The notes under the pieces: model-generated | Databases searched by the model: none | Told to the model about the DNA's origin: nothing | The model's input: the letters and a program-made list of their open reading frames with translations, nothing else | In this document: in pieces, positions 15,738 through 23,380 of the stretch | How positions within the stretch are numbered: the first letter of the stretch is position 1 | How the letters are laid out: each line of letters opens with the position of its first letter | Assembly (NCBI GenBank): GCA_032119595.1 | Contig: JAUMBQ010000006.1 | Location: 992,001-1,056,000, forward strand | Origin: JAGIBJ01 sp032119595 | Lineage (GTDB): Bacteria > Actinomycetota > Thermoleophilia > Solirubrobacterales > Solirubrobacteraceae | Reading direction: 5' to 3' | DNA: 64,000 nucleotides | Program-made: the position numbers and the translations under genes

Positions 15738-16577
15738 TTAGCCGAGGTCGGCCATGCCTTCGGGCGTGGTCGACGCGCGCGCCCACGTGCGGATCGGGAT
15801 GCGTCCCGCGCCGTGGGCGAGCCAGCCGGCTTCGACCCCGGCCTTCATCGCCGCCGCCATCCGCACGGGATCGGCGGCGCGCGACACGGCGGTGGCGAGG
15901 AGGACGGCGTCGCAGCCGAGTTCCATCGCCTGCGCGGCCTGCGAGGCGGTGCCAATGCCCGCGTCGAGCACGACCGGGACGCCAGCCTGCTCGGCGATGA
16001 GCGCAATGTTGATCGGGTTGGCGATGCCACGGCCCGAGCCGATCGGGGAGCCGAGCGGCATCACGGCCGCGCAGCCGGCGTCTTCCAGGCGGCGGCACAG
16101 CACCGGATCGTCGGTGGCGTAGGGCAGCACGGTGAAGCCGCGGGCGACGAGCTGTTCAGCGCCGTCGAGGAGCTCGGCGGCGTCCGGCAGGAGCGTGCGG
16201 TCGTCGCCGATCACCTCGAGCTTCACCCAGTTCGTCTCCAGCGCCTCGCGCGCCAGCTCGGCCGTGCGCACCGCTTCGCGAGCCGTGAAGCAGCCGGCGG
16301 TGTTCGGCAGGATCCGCACCCCGGCGCGGTCGAGCGTGTCGATCAGCGAGCCCTGCTGCGACGGGTCGACCCGCCGCATCGCGACCGTGACCATCGACGT
16401 GCCGCTCACGGCGCACGCGGCCGCCAGCTCTTCCATGCGGTCAAAGCCGCCGGTGCCAAGGACCAGCCGTGAGGTGAGCGATTCGCCCGCGATCACGAGC
16501 GGCGTCGGCGCGGGAACGGCGTAAGCGTTCGGCGAACCGCTGGCGGGAGCGGCCGCAGCCGGATCGGTGGTGCCCAT
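15738..16577 (-). CDS. thiG: Thiazole synthase
   Basis: Builds the thiazole phosphate ring of thiamine from deoxyxylulose phosphate, dehydroglycine and ThiS-thiocarboxylate. The 279-residue protein has an Ala/Pro-rich N-terminal extension of about 25 residues, then the TIM-barrel motifs RLVLGTGGF, LPNTAGCFTAREAV, WVKLEVIGD with the Schiff-base Lys, VMPLGSPIGSG (phosphate binding) and VLDAGIGTASQAAQAMELG. It starts 3 nt after the thiS stop, so both are on one transcript. Glycine for the reaction is probably oxidised by ThiO encoded 2 kb upstream on the same strand, the aerobic route to dehydroglycine. Confidence 0.97.
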   Translation of the reverse strand: MGTTDPAAAAPASGSPNAYAVPAPTPLVIAGESLTSRLVLGTGGFDRMEELAAACAVSGTSMVTVAMRRVDPSQQGSLIDTLDRAGVRILPNTAGCFTAREAVRTAELAREALETNWVKLEVIGDDRTLLPDAAELLDGAEQLVARGFTVLPYATDDPVLCRRLEDAGCAAVMPLGSPIGSGRGIANPINIALIAEQAGVPVVLDAGIGTASQAAQAMELGCDAVLLATAVSRAADPVRMAAAMKAGVEAGWLAHGAGRIPIRTWARASTTPEGMADLG

Positions 16578-16580
16578 CGG

Positions 16581-16796
16581 TCAGCCGCCCTGGATCGCTT
16601 GCACGAGCTCGACTTCGGCCCCTGGCGGGATCGCCGTCTCGGCCCACCGGCCACGGGGCACGATCTCGCCATCGACCGCGACCGCGACGCCGCGACCTTC
16701 GGCCGGCAGCCCATGCGCCGCGACGAGGTCGGCGACGCTGAGTCCGCCCGCGAGATCCTCGCGCGCCGTGCCGTTGACGGTGATCGCAGTAGCCAT
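16581..16796 (-). CDS. thiS: Thiamine biosynthesis sulphur-carrier protein
   Basis: 71-residue ubiquitin-like protein ending in Gly-Gly (QAIQGG), which is converted to a thiocarboxylate and gives sulphur to ThiG. The fold markers are TVNG at the N-terminus, VADLVAAHGLPAEGRGVAVAVDGEIVPR and the WAETAIPPGAEVELVQ strand. It is first gene of the thiSG pair, with a TAGCCT box 8 nt before its ATG. ThiF, which would adenylate it, is not in the window. Confidence 0.96.
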   Translation of the reverse strand: MATAITVNGTAREDLAGGLSVADLVAAHGLPAEGRGVAVAVDGEIVPRGRWAETAIPPGAEVELVQAIQGG

Positions 16797-16804
16797 CGGC
16801 CTTC

Positions 16805-16810
16805 AGGCTA
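16805..16810 (-). promoter_or_regulatory. -10 box TAGCCT of leaderless thiS-thiG
   Basis: On the minus strand TAGCCT lies 8 nt before the thiS ATG (16796). A leaderless start leaves no room for a TPP riboswitch at this gene. Confidence 0.55.
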
Positions 16811-16875
16811 CGGCCTGAGCGCAGCACTCGAGCGCGCGGCCCGGGTCACTTCCTGGTGGCGCAAACCGCGCAGGT

Positions 16876-16902
16876 GCGCGCCCGGCCGTGTGCCGGGCGC
16901 GC
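16876..16902. terminator. Hairpin after the secreted-protein gene, before thiS
   Basis: Perfect 11-bp stem (GCGCGCCCGGC and complement) with loop CGTGT, 9 nt after the stop of the gene ending at 16911. Confidence 0.6.
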
Positions 16903-16910
16903 GGGAAGCG

Positions 16911-18473
16911 TCAGACGCCGAGCGTGACCGTGAACCGCTTCGGCAGCTCGCGGCTCGTCGGCACATGGCGATCGAGCGTCGCGGCGGCCTTGCCCGGGCG
17001 ACCCGGCAGCGCGTAGGGCACGCTTCCGACGACCGTCCCGTTCACGAGCACCCGAGCGACACCGCTGCAGACGGAACCGTGGTCTCCGCGGCACACGATG
17101 CGGGCGACCGCACCCTTCTTGCCGTCGCGGCGCGTCGACGAGATCGTGCCGCGCGTGACGGGCAGGGCGCCGGGCACGGTCACGGCATAGACGGAGCCGT
17201 TGCAGGCGATGACGAGCAGGCGTCCGTTCCGGTCGACGGAGTCCGAGTTGCACCGCTCGGTGTATCGGTACCCCTCTCCTGCACTCTGGAAAGCCTCAGG
17301 CGCGTAACGCCACCACCGTACGCTCAGATCCTCGTTAAGACCAAGCTGAACGGCCGAGACGTCGGAGCGCCGGCCCGACTGCGTGTCGACCAATTGCGAG
17401 CAAACGACCCGCACGACGGGGAGGCCGTCGGCTCCAAGGCGCAGATCGCCGAAGCTTCGCGTGATCGGCTCGCGCTGGCACGCACCCTTGGGGTACTCGA
17501 GCTCGCGGAAGAACCGCCGCTGCGCGACCTTCCCCTGGGCGTTGCGTAGGACGACTGCAGCCTTGAGCACGTCCGCTTCGGCGGAATTGCAGCATCCGTT
17601 TCCGCCACTCGATTCGAGCATCGCGATCCCGGCCTTCGTCGCGAGCGCATTGCCCGTGAAGGCTGCGGCGCTCGGAGCACGCCGATCCGCCATCCGCGAA
17701 ACCTTTCCGGAAGGCGATACCCGGAGCACCGGGGTGGGCAGCGACGTCCTGGCCGCGCTCACGCCGGCCAGCAGCAACGAGCCGTCCGGCAGCGCTACCG
17801 CCGACTCCACCGTGGTGATGAACTTCTGCCGGGTGACGCGTTTGCCGTCGATCACCACGACCCGCGATACCGTGCGCCGGCCACTCTTCTGCTGCTCGAA
17901 GCCAACGAGGCGCAGACCCCGAGAGGTCGCAACGGCACCGGCGAGCGAGATTCCTTTGGGAGATTTGATGCGTCCGGCCTCGTGCAACCGGTCGTCGACC
18001 TTCACGAGCTGGTCGCGTGCGGGGCGCGGCGTCAGCCGATGGTCGACGACCCAAGTGGCGCCGCCCACCGCACTCTGGCCGGAGTTGAACGGCCAACGGT
18101 CGTACGAGAGGTCCGAAGAGCGCAGCGCGACCGACCCGCTGATGGTGCTGAAGTCGAGCGACGGCGCGGCCGCGAGGTTGGCCGTCGCCACGCCCCACGC
18201 CTTGGCGTCATCCGAGCTGAGCTGGCGGTTGTACAGCCAGAACGGCTGACCGTCGGCACCCAGCAGCGGCTGGCGCCTGAACATCGAGGAGATATCGGTG
18301 TAGTTCTTGAGGTCGTCGGGCACCGAGAGCGTGCCGAGGATGGTGGTGGCAGCCTCAACGGCGGGGACCGCTGGGAGCGCGGGGGCGGGGGCAGCGCCAC
18401 CTGCCGTGCCGGCCGCAAGGCCGAGCGCGGCAACGGCACTCAGTGCGGCGGCGAGGTGTCTGGTCAGGTGCAT
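16911..18473 (-). CDS. Secreted protein, paralogue of the gene at 51054
   Basis: 520 residues, family not recognised. An N-terminal signal peptide (LAAALSAVAALGLAAGTAGG) is followed by a beta-rich domain with several 'DG.L.V' and 'NG' turns (VALPDGSLLLAGVS, NGRLLVIACNGSVYAV) suggesting a propeller. The C-terminal roughly 75 residues, with two Cys pairs (ARIVCRGDHGSVCSGVA) and VPYALPGRPGKAAATLDRH, match the C-terminus of the 51054 protein (VVIACRATEGTVCSGT, LPYALRGRPGQDAAVIRRH). It sits between thiS and thiO on the same strand and seems unrelated to thiamine. The start is ATG 18473; no good Shine-Dalgarno sequence or -10 box is seen. Confidence 0.82.
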   Translation of the reverse strand: MHLTRHLAAALSAVAALGLAAGTAGGAAPAPALPAVPAVEAATTILGTLSVPDDLKNYTDISSMFRRQPLLGADGQPFWLYNRQLSSDDAKAWGVATANLAAAPSLDFSTISGSVALRSSDLSYDRWPFNSGQSAVGGATWVVDHRLTPRPARDQLVKVDDRLHEAGRIKSPKGISLAGAVATSRGLRLVGFEQQKSGRRTVSRVVVIDGKRVTRQKFITTVESAVALPDGSLLLAGVSAARTSLPTPVLRVSPSGKVSRMADRRAPSAAAFTGNALATKAGIAMLESSGGNGCCNSAEADVLKAAVVLRNAQGKVAQRRFFRELEYPKGACQREPITRSFGDLRLGADGLPVVRVVCSQLVDTQSGRRSDVSAVQLGLNEDLSVRWWRYAPEAFQSAGEGYRYTERCNSDSVDRNGRLLVIACNGSVYAVTVPGALPVTRGTISSTRRDGKKGAVARIVCRGDHGSVCSGVARVLVNGTVVGSVPYALPGRPGKAAATLDRHVPTSRELPKRFTVTLGV

Positions 18474-18590
18474 GACGATGGAAACTCCGGGCGCGCCAAG
18501 AAGTTGCGCACCGGAGCGTGGCCTCGCGGCCAGACGGTGAGCTCCAGTCGCCCGCAGCCGTTCGCCGCGAACCGCGAACCGGTTCGAGCG

Positions 18591-19715
18591 TCAGCCCTGA
18601 GCGTTACGCACGAGCGCGGCGATGCGGTCGGCGGTGGCTGGGGCGAGCAGGACGCCGTTTCGGTAGTGGCCGACGGCGTAGAGGACGCGGGCGGCTTCGC
18701 CGGCGGGGTCGCCGGGGGCTGGGCCGATGAGCGGGTCGCCGGCCATGGTCGCGGGGCGCAGGCCGGCGAGGGTTTCTTCGATCGCGAACTCTCGCATCGC
18801 CGGGACGACCTCGAAGAGTTCGCGTAGGAGATCGTGGACTGCCCAGGCGGTGACGGAGTGGTCGTAGCCGCGGTGCTCCATCGTGGCGCCGACGACGTAC
18901 CGGCCGTCGCCGCGCGGCACGATGTAGACCGTCTGGGCGCGCAGGGTGTGGCGCACGATCGGCTCGTCGCGGGTCGCGTGGCCGAGGTCGCGGAGCACGA
19001 GCAGTTGGCCTTTGACCGGATGGGTGGTGGCCGGCGCGGGCACGCCCGGGATCGGCCACGCACCCGAGCAGACGACGATGCGGTCGGCGTTCGCCAGGCG
19101 AAGATCGTCGAGGCCGGCGATCTCGGTGTGGTCGTGCAGTTCGGCACCGAGGGCTCGCGCCGCGACTTCGAGCACTGCGGCGACCGCGCGCGGGTCGACC
19201 GAGTAGTCGCCGGGCACGTGCAGCGCGCCGCGGAGCCCGGGCGCAAGATCGGGCTCGAGCTCGCGGGCCTGGGTCGGGGTGAGCAGCGCGCATTCCAGGC
19301 CAGCGTTCGTACGCAGGCCCGCCTCGCGCTGAAGCCAGCGGCCCTCGTCGGCGTCGCGCGCGACGAGCAAGGTCCCGTCGGTGCGCAGCAGCGAGTCGGT
19401 CGGGTCAGCAAGCGCACTGGCGACGACAGGAGCGGGGCTCGCGGCGGCGCTGACAGCCTGCTCGAGCGCGGCGGCGAACGCCGGCCAGGCCGCTGCGGAC
19501 TCGAGCCCGATCCAGAGCAGATCGGGCTCGGCGGGATCGTGCTCGCTGACGGGCGCGAGCATGCCGGCGGCGACATGGGTCGATTCGCCGGCGAGTTCGC
19601 CGCGCTCGTACAGCGCCACCTGTGCACCGCTCTGGGCGACTCGCCACGCGACAGCGAGCCCGATAATCCCGCCGCCGATGACGGCGATCTTCTGCGGTTC
19701 GGATCCACCAGTCAC
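18591..19715 (-). CDS. thiO: Glycine oxidase
   Basis: FAD-dependent oxidase converting glycine to dehydroglycine for thiazole formation by ThiG. The 374-residue protein has the N-terminal dinucleotide-binding motif AVIGGGIIGLAVAWRVAQSG with the acidic end of the second strand (YERG), then THVAAGMLAP, the DAO-family THPVKGQLLVLRD and a C-terminal GLRPATMAGDPLIGP...VGHYRNGVLLAPATA flavin site. The start was taken at GTG 19715, 10 nt after a TAGAGT box; an ATG at 19772 in the same frame would add 19 unlikely residues. It is on the same strand as thiSG but has its own promoter. Confidence 0.93.
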   Translation of the reverse strand: MTGGSEPQKIAVIGGGIIGLAVAWRVAQSGAQVALYERGELAGESTHVAAGMLAPVSEHDPAEPDLLWIGLESAAAWPAFAAALEQAVSAAASPAPVVASALADPTDSLLRTDGTLLVARDADEGRWLQREAGLRTNAGLECALLTPTQARELEPDLAPGLRGALHVPGDYSVDPRAVAAVLEVAARALGAELHDHTEIAGLDDLRLANADRIVVCSGAWPIPGVPAPATTHPVKGQLLVLRDLGHATRDEPIVRHTLRAQTVYIVPRGDGRYVVGATMEHRGYDHSVTAWAVHDLLRELFEVVPAMREFAIEETLAGLRPATMAGDPLIGPAPGDPAGEAARVLYAVGHYRNGVLLAPATADRIAALVRNAQG

Positions 19716-19725
19716 GACGCTCGCG

Positions 19726-19731
19726 ACTCTA
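19726..19731 (-). promoter_or_regulatory. -10 box TAGAGT of leaderless thiO
   Basis: On the minus strand TAGAGT lies 10 nt before GTG 19715. Confidence 0.5.
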
Positions 19732-19812
19732 CTCCGGCCTCTCGACCCGGCGGTCGGCCGGACGACCCCCACCCCGCCAGCGGGACGACTCCGCCTCGTG
19801 GAGACCCTCCTT

Positions 19813-19868
19813 GAAAACAGGTGTCGTACTCCGTCCTACTCCGTAGGACTCTGTAACACAGCCCTTTC
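19813..19868. repeat. Hairpin in the thiO-thiE divergent region
   Basis: Inner perfect stem GTCCTAC/GTAGGAC (19833-19839, 19843-19849) with a 3-nt loop; outer imperfect pairing of GAAAACAGGTGT with AACACAGCCCTTTC. On one strand it shares a CTACGGAGT.GGAC core and a following TTTTC with the hairpin at 7282-7329. It lies between two divergent promoters, so termination is not the obvious role. No TPP-riboswitch consensus is seen in 19716-20019. Confidence 0.4.
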
Positions 19869-20019
19869 TGGGAGAGGTACTCAACCCGAGGTCGAGCGGA
19901 CGTGCCAACCCGAGGACCGGCAGCGAGCCCGGCTCGACGAGGCCATGGCATCCCGCCAACGCCCACCTCGGCGCGTCCGCCCCGCAGCGAACGTCCCCCT
20001 TGTGGCAAGCTGACACGTA

Positions 20020-21270
20020 GTGCCGCGCACGCAGCCAGAAGCCGCCCAAACCGACGACGACGCGCCAGATCCGCGTCGCGTCCTCGCGGCCCGTCGCCTG
20101 CGACTGCTGGAGTCCGACCTGTATCTGGTCATCGGGCCCGTCCCCGGCCGCGACCTCGAAGAGACCGTGCGCGAAGCGATCGCGGGCGGCGTCGACATCG
20201 TGCAGCTGCGGGCCAAAGGCGCCAGCGACGACGTCCTGATCTCCACGGGCGAGCGCCTCGCGCGCCTCTGCCACGAGCAGCGCGTGATGTTCATCATCAA
20301 CGACCGCCCCGACCTCGTGCACGTGATCGGCGCCGACGGCGTGCACGTCGGCCAAGACGATCTGTCCGTCGCACAGGCCCGCGAGATCGCCGGCCCGGCG
20401 GCGCTCGTGGGCGTCTCCACGCACGACGAGGGCCAGCTCGCGCAGGCCGCCAAGGACGGGGCCGACTACGCCGGCGTCGGCCCGGTCCACGAGACCCCGA
20501 CCAAGCCCGGTCGCCCCGCCACCGGCTACCGCTACGTGCACCACGCCTCCCTGCAAGCGGAGCTGCCCTGGTTCGCGATCGGTGGCATCGACGGGGATAC
20601 CGTCGACCGAACCCTGGCCAGCGGCGCCGAACGGATCGTCGTCGTTCGAGCCATCGCCGAAGCCGCTGACCCGCGCGCCGCCGCCGCCGCCCTCAAGCAG
20701 GCGATCAAGGACCGGCCGCGCCGCAAGAGCGCCGAAGAGCGCAACGCCGCAATCCGGGCCGAGATCAAGCCGTTCGCGCCCGGGGAACGCCCCGCGCCCG
20801 CTGCGATTGCCGCGATCCTCGTCGCCGCCGTCGCGCTCACCAACCTGCTCATGCTCGCGATCGGCTACCAGCCCCGCGAGGCCCTTCGCACCGACACCGG
20901 CACGGCCGCGCAAGCGACCTTCGGCGTCGCCGCCACCATCCTCGCGGTGTTCGTCTGGCGACTGAAAGCCTGGGCGCTGCTCGTGCTCCAGGCGATGCTC
21001 GCCGTCTCGGCACTCGCGCTGTTCGCCAGCCTCCTGTACGTCCAACGCGTCAGTGGCGCCGTGCTCACGCTCGTCGCCCTCGGCATCGTCGGCTGGCTGT
21101 TCTGGAAGCTGGTGCGCGTGCTCGCGCGCGCCCAGGCCCCGGCGTCGCGACCCGATACCAGCCAGCCTGGCGCGAAGGGCCAAGCCGCCACCAGCGAGCA
21201 GCAGGCCCCGGCCGAAGCGGCCGATTCCACCCAGCGCGCGCAAGCGCCAACCCCCACCAACCCCGAGTAG
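20020..21270 (+). CDS. thiE: Thiamine-phosphate synthase fused to a four-helix membrane domain
   Basis: The N-terminal part (about residues 30-245) is a ThiE TIM barrel that joins HMP-PP and thiazole phosphate: DIVQLRAKG, MFIINDRPDLVHVIGADGVHVGQDDL, GVSTHDEGQ, YAGVGPVHETPTKPGRPATG and FAIGGIDGD are all family motifs. Unlike ordinary ThiE (about 210 residues) it continues for about 170 residues: a basic linker, four hydrophobic helices (AAIAAILVAAVALTNLLML; FGVAATILAVFV; ALLVLQAMLAVSALALFASL; VLTLVALGIVGWLFWKLV) and a Pro/Ala/Gln-rich tail. It would be anchored to the membrane. The start is GTG 20020, with a CAAGCT box 8 nt upstream. Its stop codon forms part of the lpdA promoter. Confidence 0.9.
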   Translation: MPRTQPEAAQTDDDAPDPRRVLAARRLRLLESDLYLVIGPVPGRDLEETVREAIAGGVDIVQLRAKGASDDVLISTGERLARLCHEQRVMFIINDRPDLVHVIGADGVHVGQDDLSVAQAREIAGPAALVGVSTHDEGQLAQAAKDGADYAGVGPVHETPTKPGRPATGYRYVHHASLQAELPWFAIGGIDGDTVDRTLASGAERIVVVRAIAEAADPRAAAAALKQAIKDRPRRKSAEERNAAIRAEIKPFAPGERPAPAAIAAILVAAVALTNLLMLAIGYQPREALRTDTGTAAQATFGVAATILAVFVWRLKAWALLVLQAMLAVSALALFASLLYVQRVSGAVLTLVALGIVGWLFWKLVRVLARAQAPASRPDTSQPGAKGQAATSEQQAPAEAADSTQRAQAPTPTNPE

Positions 21271-21273
21271 GTT
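21268..21273 (+). promoter_or_regulatory. -10 box TAGGTT of lpdA, overlapping the thiE stop
   Basis: TAGGTT lies 6 nt before ATG 21280; its first three bases are the thiE TAG stop. Confidence 0.55.
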
Positions 21274-21279
21274 CACACC

Positions 21280-22653
21280 ATGGCCGACCAAAGCTTTGAT
21301 CTCGTCATCATCGGATCGGGCCCGGGCGGCTACGTCTCGGCGATCCGCGCCGCCCAGCTCGGCCTCAAGACGGCCGTCATCGAAAAGGGCGACGTCGGCG
21401 GCCGCTGCCTCAACGTCGCGTGCATCCCGGCCAAGGCCGTGCTCCGCTCCGCCGACGTGGTCAGCGAGATCACCGAAGCCGGCGAATTCGGCGTCAACGT
21501 GGCCGCGCCGACGATCGACTTCGACAAGGTGATGGAGCGTCGCAAGAGCGTCATCTCCACCCTCACGGGCGGCGTCGCCGGCCTGCTGAAGAAGAACGGC
21601 GTCGCCTACATCGAGGGCAGCGCGTCGCTGACCGCCGATGGCACCGTGAGCGTCGAGGGTGTCGGCACGATCGAGGGCACGAAGGGCGTGCTTCTGGCGA
21701 CCGGCTCCGTGCGTCGCGCGATCCCCGGTATCGAGTACGGCGACAAGATCATCGGCACCGAGGAGGCGTGGGCGCTGCCGGCGCTGCCGGAGTCGCTGGC
21801 CGTCGTCGGCGCGGGCGCGTCGGGCACCGAAATCGCCTCGGCGTACGCGCGTCTCGGGTCGCAGGTCACGCTCCTGGAGGGGCTCGATCGCGTCCTGCCC
21901 AGCGAGGACGCGGACATCTCGCGCGTCGCCGCTCGCGGGTTCAAGAAGCAGGGCATTGAGGTGCTCGTGAAGACGTTCGCCGAGAACGTGCGTGAGGAGG
22001 GCGGCAAGGTCGCCTACTCCGCCGGTGGCGAAGAGCGCACGGCCGACTACCTCGTCATCGCCACGGGCCGCGCGCCCGACGTTGAAGGCCTCGGGCTCGA
22101 CGTCGCGGGCATCGAGCTGGAGAACCATCTCATCAAGGTCGACGGTTGGGGCCGCACGAGCCGCAAGGGCGTCTACGCCATCGGCGATCTCGTCGCCGGG
22201 CCCGCGCTCGCGCATAAGTCGATGGAGGAGGGGATCATCACCGTCGAGACGATCGCCGGCCACGACGCTAAGCCGCTCGAGCACGCGTTCATTCCGCGCG
22301 CGACCTTCTGCTACCCGAACGTTTCGAGCTTCGGCTACACCGAGGCGCAGGCCAAGGAGCTCGGCTACGACGTCGTCGTCGGCAAGGTGCCGTACGGCGC
22401 CGTCGGCGCGCCGCTGGTGTACGGCGATCGTGGCGGCACCGTGAAGATCATCACCGACAAGAAGTACGGCGAGATCATCGGCGCGCACATCGTCGGCGCG
22501 AAGGCGACCGAGCTCATCCAGGAGCTCGTCAACGCCCGCGAGCTCGAGGGCGGCGTGCAGGAAGTCGCGCGCATCGTGCATGGCCACCCGACGTTTTCCG
22601 AGGCCGTCGTCGAGGCCGCGCGCGCGGCCGACGGCTGGCTCATCCACGGCTAA
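21280..22653 (+). CDS. lpdA: Dihydrolipoyl dehydrogenase
   Basis: E3 flavoprotein of 2-oxoacid dehydrogenase and glycine-cleavage complexes; reoxidises dihydrolipoyl groups with NAD+. The 457-residue protein has the FAD motif VIIGSGPGGYVSAIRAAQLG, the redox disulphide GGRCLNVACIPAKA, the second dinucleotide motif VVGAGASGTEIASAYARLG, YAIGDLVAGPALAHKSMEEG, and the C-terminal interface with HGHPTFSEAVVEA giving the catalytic His-Glu pair. The residue after GG in the redox motif is Arg instead of the usual Thr/Ser. No E1 or E2 genes are adjacent. It ends with a 12-bp terminator hairpin. Confidence 0.96.
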   Translation: MADQSFDLVIIGSGPGGYVSAIRAAQLGLKTAVIEKGDVGGRCLNVACIPAKAVLRSADVVSEITEAGEFGVNVAAPTIDFDKVMERRKSVISTLTGGVAGLLKKNGVAYIEGSASLTADGTVSVEGVGTIEGTKGVLLATGSVRRAIPGIEYGDKIIGTEEAWALPALPESLAVVGAGASGTEIASAYARLGSQVTLLEGLDRVLPSEDADISRVAARGFKKQGIEVLVKTFAENVREEGGKVAYSAGGEERTADYLVIATGRAPDVEGLGLDVAGIELENHLIKVDGWGRTSRKGVYAIGDLVAGPALAHKSMEEGIITVETIAGHDAKPLEHAFIPRATFCYPNVSSFGYTEAQAKELGYDVVVGKVPYGAVGAPLVYGDRGGTVKIITDKKYGEIIGAHIVGAKATELIQELVNARELEGGVQEVARIVHGHPTFSEAVVEAARAADGWLIHG

Positions 22654-22662
22654 CGCCGAATC

Positions 22663-22742
22663 GGTGGCGTTAAGGCGCCACCCGTGGCACGCTTGGACAG
22701 GGCCGCGCCTGCGTTCGGACACGGAACGTGGGCGCGGCCCTG
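22663..22742. terminator. Two hairpins after lpdA
   Basis: A 7-bp hairpin GGTGGCG/CGCCACC (22663-22682) and a perfect 12-bp hairpin CAGGGCCGCGCC/complement (22698-22709, 22731-22742) with an inner CGTTC/GAACG stem follow the lpdA stop by 9 and 44 nt. Confidence 0.6.
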
Positions 22743-23132
22743 CCTTCGCGGTAGGCGCGCTGCCTGCCCGCAGGGGAACGAGCGGCGCGGCCCACCGCGC
22801 CGCCGGCCGCGTGTCCCAGACACGACCGACGGCGGGGTGGGACGTGCAGCCCCGATGACGCCTCGTCGAGGCGAAGTACTCACCGTGCGCAAGGTGCGAC
22901 GCGATGAGGCGTACTGCTCGGCGTGCGCGAGGTGCGACTCGCGGGCGCGGCGTGCAGCGATGCCGCGTCGCTACATGCGCGCGCCGTTGCGGGCCGTGAG
23001 CACGACGACGGGCCTGACGTATGGCACGTGGTAGCGGCTGAGGCGGAGCTGCAAACGCATGTGGAAGTGCGTGTTTGCCGGTCCTGGGCTGGCGATTCGA
23101 GCTGAGGAGAACATGGATTCAGCTTCCGCTGG
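22743..23132. other. Intergenic region without a recognised gene
   Basis: Holds a GCGGCGCGG/CCGCGCC hairpin near 22790, a CGCCTCG-T-CGAGGCG palindrome near 22860 and two copies of GTGCGCRAGGTGCGAC about 40 nt apart (near 22887 and 22925). The open frames here are Arg-rich and not protein-like, and no tRNA fold was found. Confidence 0.5.
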
Positions 23133-23297
23133 ATGGCTTGGATCGACTATCGCGCCCGCGACGGACGCAACGTCTCGCTGGTGACACTTCCGTTCGAACC
23201 CGGCCCGCCCGCACCTCCGGCTCTGGACGAACGCCTGAACGCCAGATGCGCCCACTACGCGGTAGGTTTGGCGCCTGGAATCCTGTGTGATGGTTGA
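23133..23297 (+). CDS. Possible small protein or gene remnant
   Basis: A 54-residue frame whose composition is protein-like (MAWIDYRARDGRNVSLVTLP, then a Pro-rich turn and ALDERLNARCAHYAVGLAPG). The frame is open only from 23106, so there is no room for a larger protein upstream. There is no Shine-Dalgarno sequence or -10 box. It may be the tail of a decayed gene. I do not recognise it. Confidence 0.25.
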   Translation: MAWIDYRARDGRNVSLVTLPFEPGPPAPPALDERLNARCAHYAVGLAPGILCDG

Positions 23298-23380
23298 CTC
23301 AGAACCCCGCCACCCGCCACACTCCATGTCCCCCGCTGCGTAGTCCCGCGCAGCACCTGTCCCCGCCGGAGCACCCTTCC

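Noticed and set aside
19716..20019. TPP riboswitch before thiE or thiO
   Set aside because: No CUGAGA or CCUGAUCNGG-type consensus on either strand; only a hairpin was found.
22684..23034. 116-residue ORF after lpdA
   Set aside because: It begins inside the terminator hairpin and is Arg/Pro-rich with no protein-like periodicity.
23161..23220. tRNA-like GTTCGAACCC segment
   Set aside because: The flanking bases do not pair into a T arm or acceptor stem, and no CCA-proximal cloverleaf fits on either strand.
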